Source: Hyphomicrobiales bacterium
Lineage (GTDB): Bacteria > Pseudomonadota > Alphaproteobacteria > Rhizobiales > Xanthobacteraceae
DNA length: 5,540 bases
Assembly: GCA_017304505.1 (NCBI GenBank)
Contig: JAFKKQ010000308.1
Span: 1-5,540 of the forward strand
Direction of reading: 5' to 3'
A model generated the notes under the pieces. It had not been told where the DNA came from. It made no database searches and saw nothing but the letters and a program-made list of their open reading frames with translations. Made by a program: the position numbers and the translations under genes. Positions 5,387-5,540 of this stretch are shown one piece after another. The first letter of the stretch is position 1, and each line of letters opens with the position of its first letter.

Positions 5387-5540
5387 TCACATGGCTTTTG
5401 AAACCGCGAGACGGGCCGCGTCGATCACGGCTCGCATCGCAGGCGTCGGCTCACCAAGCGTAATGAGGCTCAGGGATTGTCCGATGGGTCTGTCGGTGGC
5501 GATCTCCGGGAGCCCCTTCTTTCGCGTCAATGACAATTGC
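5387..5540 (-). CDS. C-terminal tail of a partial gene, probably a LysR-family regulator
   Basis: Fifty codons plus TGA (5389-5387) run in from the right edge with coding-like, GC-rich third positions. The visible peptide contains GLPEIATDRPIGQSLSLITL, then G-E-P-T-P-A-M-R-A-V-I-D-A-A-R, and ends SKAM. The pattern R-P-I ... I-T-L ... P-x-x-x-x-x-I-D-x-A-R resembles the extreme C-terminus of many LysR effector-binding domains, but the piece is too short to be sure of the family. It stops 6 bp before the ATG of the GGDEF-EAL gene on the same strand, so co-transcription and perhaps translational coupling are likely. That junction has only a weak ribosome site (GTGAGA), which supports coupling. 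Confidence 0.55.
   Translation of the reverse strand, partial: QLSLTRKKGLPEIATDRPIGQSLSLITLGEPTPAMRAVIDAARLAVSKAM

Overview
The window is GC-rich, compact and strongly GC-biased at third codon positions. Its protein families fit a Bradyrhizobium/Rhodopseudomonas-type alphaproteobacterium (inference from style and composition, not from a marker gene).

Layout from left to right:
(1) 1-635, minus strand: the first 211 codons of an AbrB-family membrane protein, running off the left edge.
(2) 636-805: a short divergent intergenic region.
(3) 806-1000, plus strand: a LysR-type regulator that starts normally but breaks after 56 residues, leaving little more than the DNA-binding domain.
(4) 955-1470, minus strand: the first 172 residues of an HpaB-family flavin-dependent phenol hydroxylase, broken at the same place. 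Regulator and hydroxylase point at each other, and both lose homology inside a segment of about 19 bp (955-973) that makes sense as coding sequence for both. This looks like the scar of a deletion or other rearrangement.
(5) 1471-1543: a divergent promoter region with a sigma70-like promoter and a T-N11-A dyad.
(6) 1544-2287, plus strand: an intact Asp/Glu racemase / maleate isomerase / arylmalonate decarboxylase-superfamily protein that seems to lack both classical catalytic cysteines.
(7) 2293-2330: a perfect 16-bp hairpin between convergent genes.
(8) 2342-2722, minus strand: a small single-domain cupin.
(9) 2870-5380, minus strand: a full-length membrane HAMP-PAS-GGDEF-EAL protein for cyclic-di-GMP turnover.
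(10) 5387-5540, minus strand: the C-terminal tail of another protein, probably a LysR-type regulator, ending 6 bp before the GGDEF-EAL start.

How the genes may work together: the hydroxylase remnant, racemase-superfamily protein, cupin and AbrB-type transporter look like pieces of a catabolic locus for an aromatic or dicarboxylic compound, partly destroyed by the rearrangement. That pathway assignment is inference. The GGDEF-EAL gene and its upstream neighbour form a separate minus-strand unit. I see no CRISPR array, transposase, tRNA, rRNA or clear novel defence or mobile system. The points most worth a second look are the double-truncation scar, the cysteine-less racemase-family enzyme, and the dyad in the divergent promoter.
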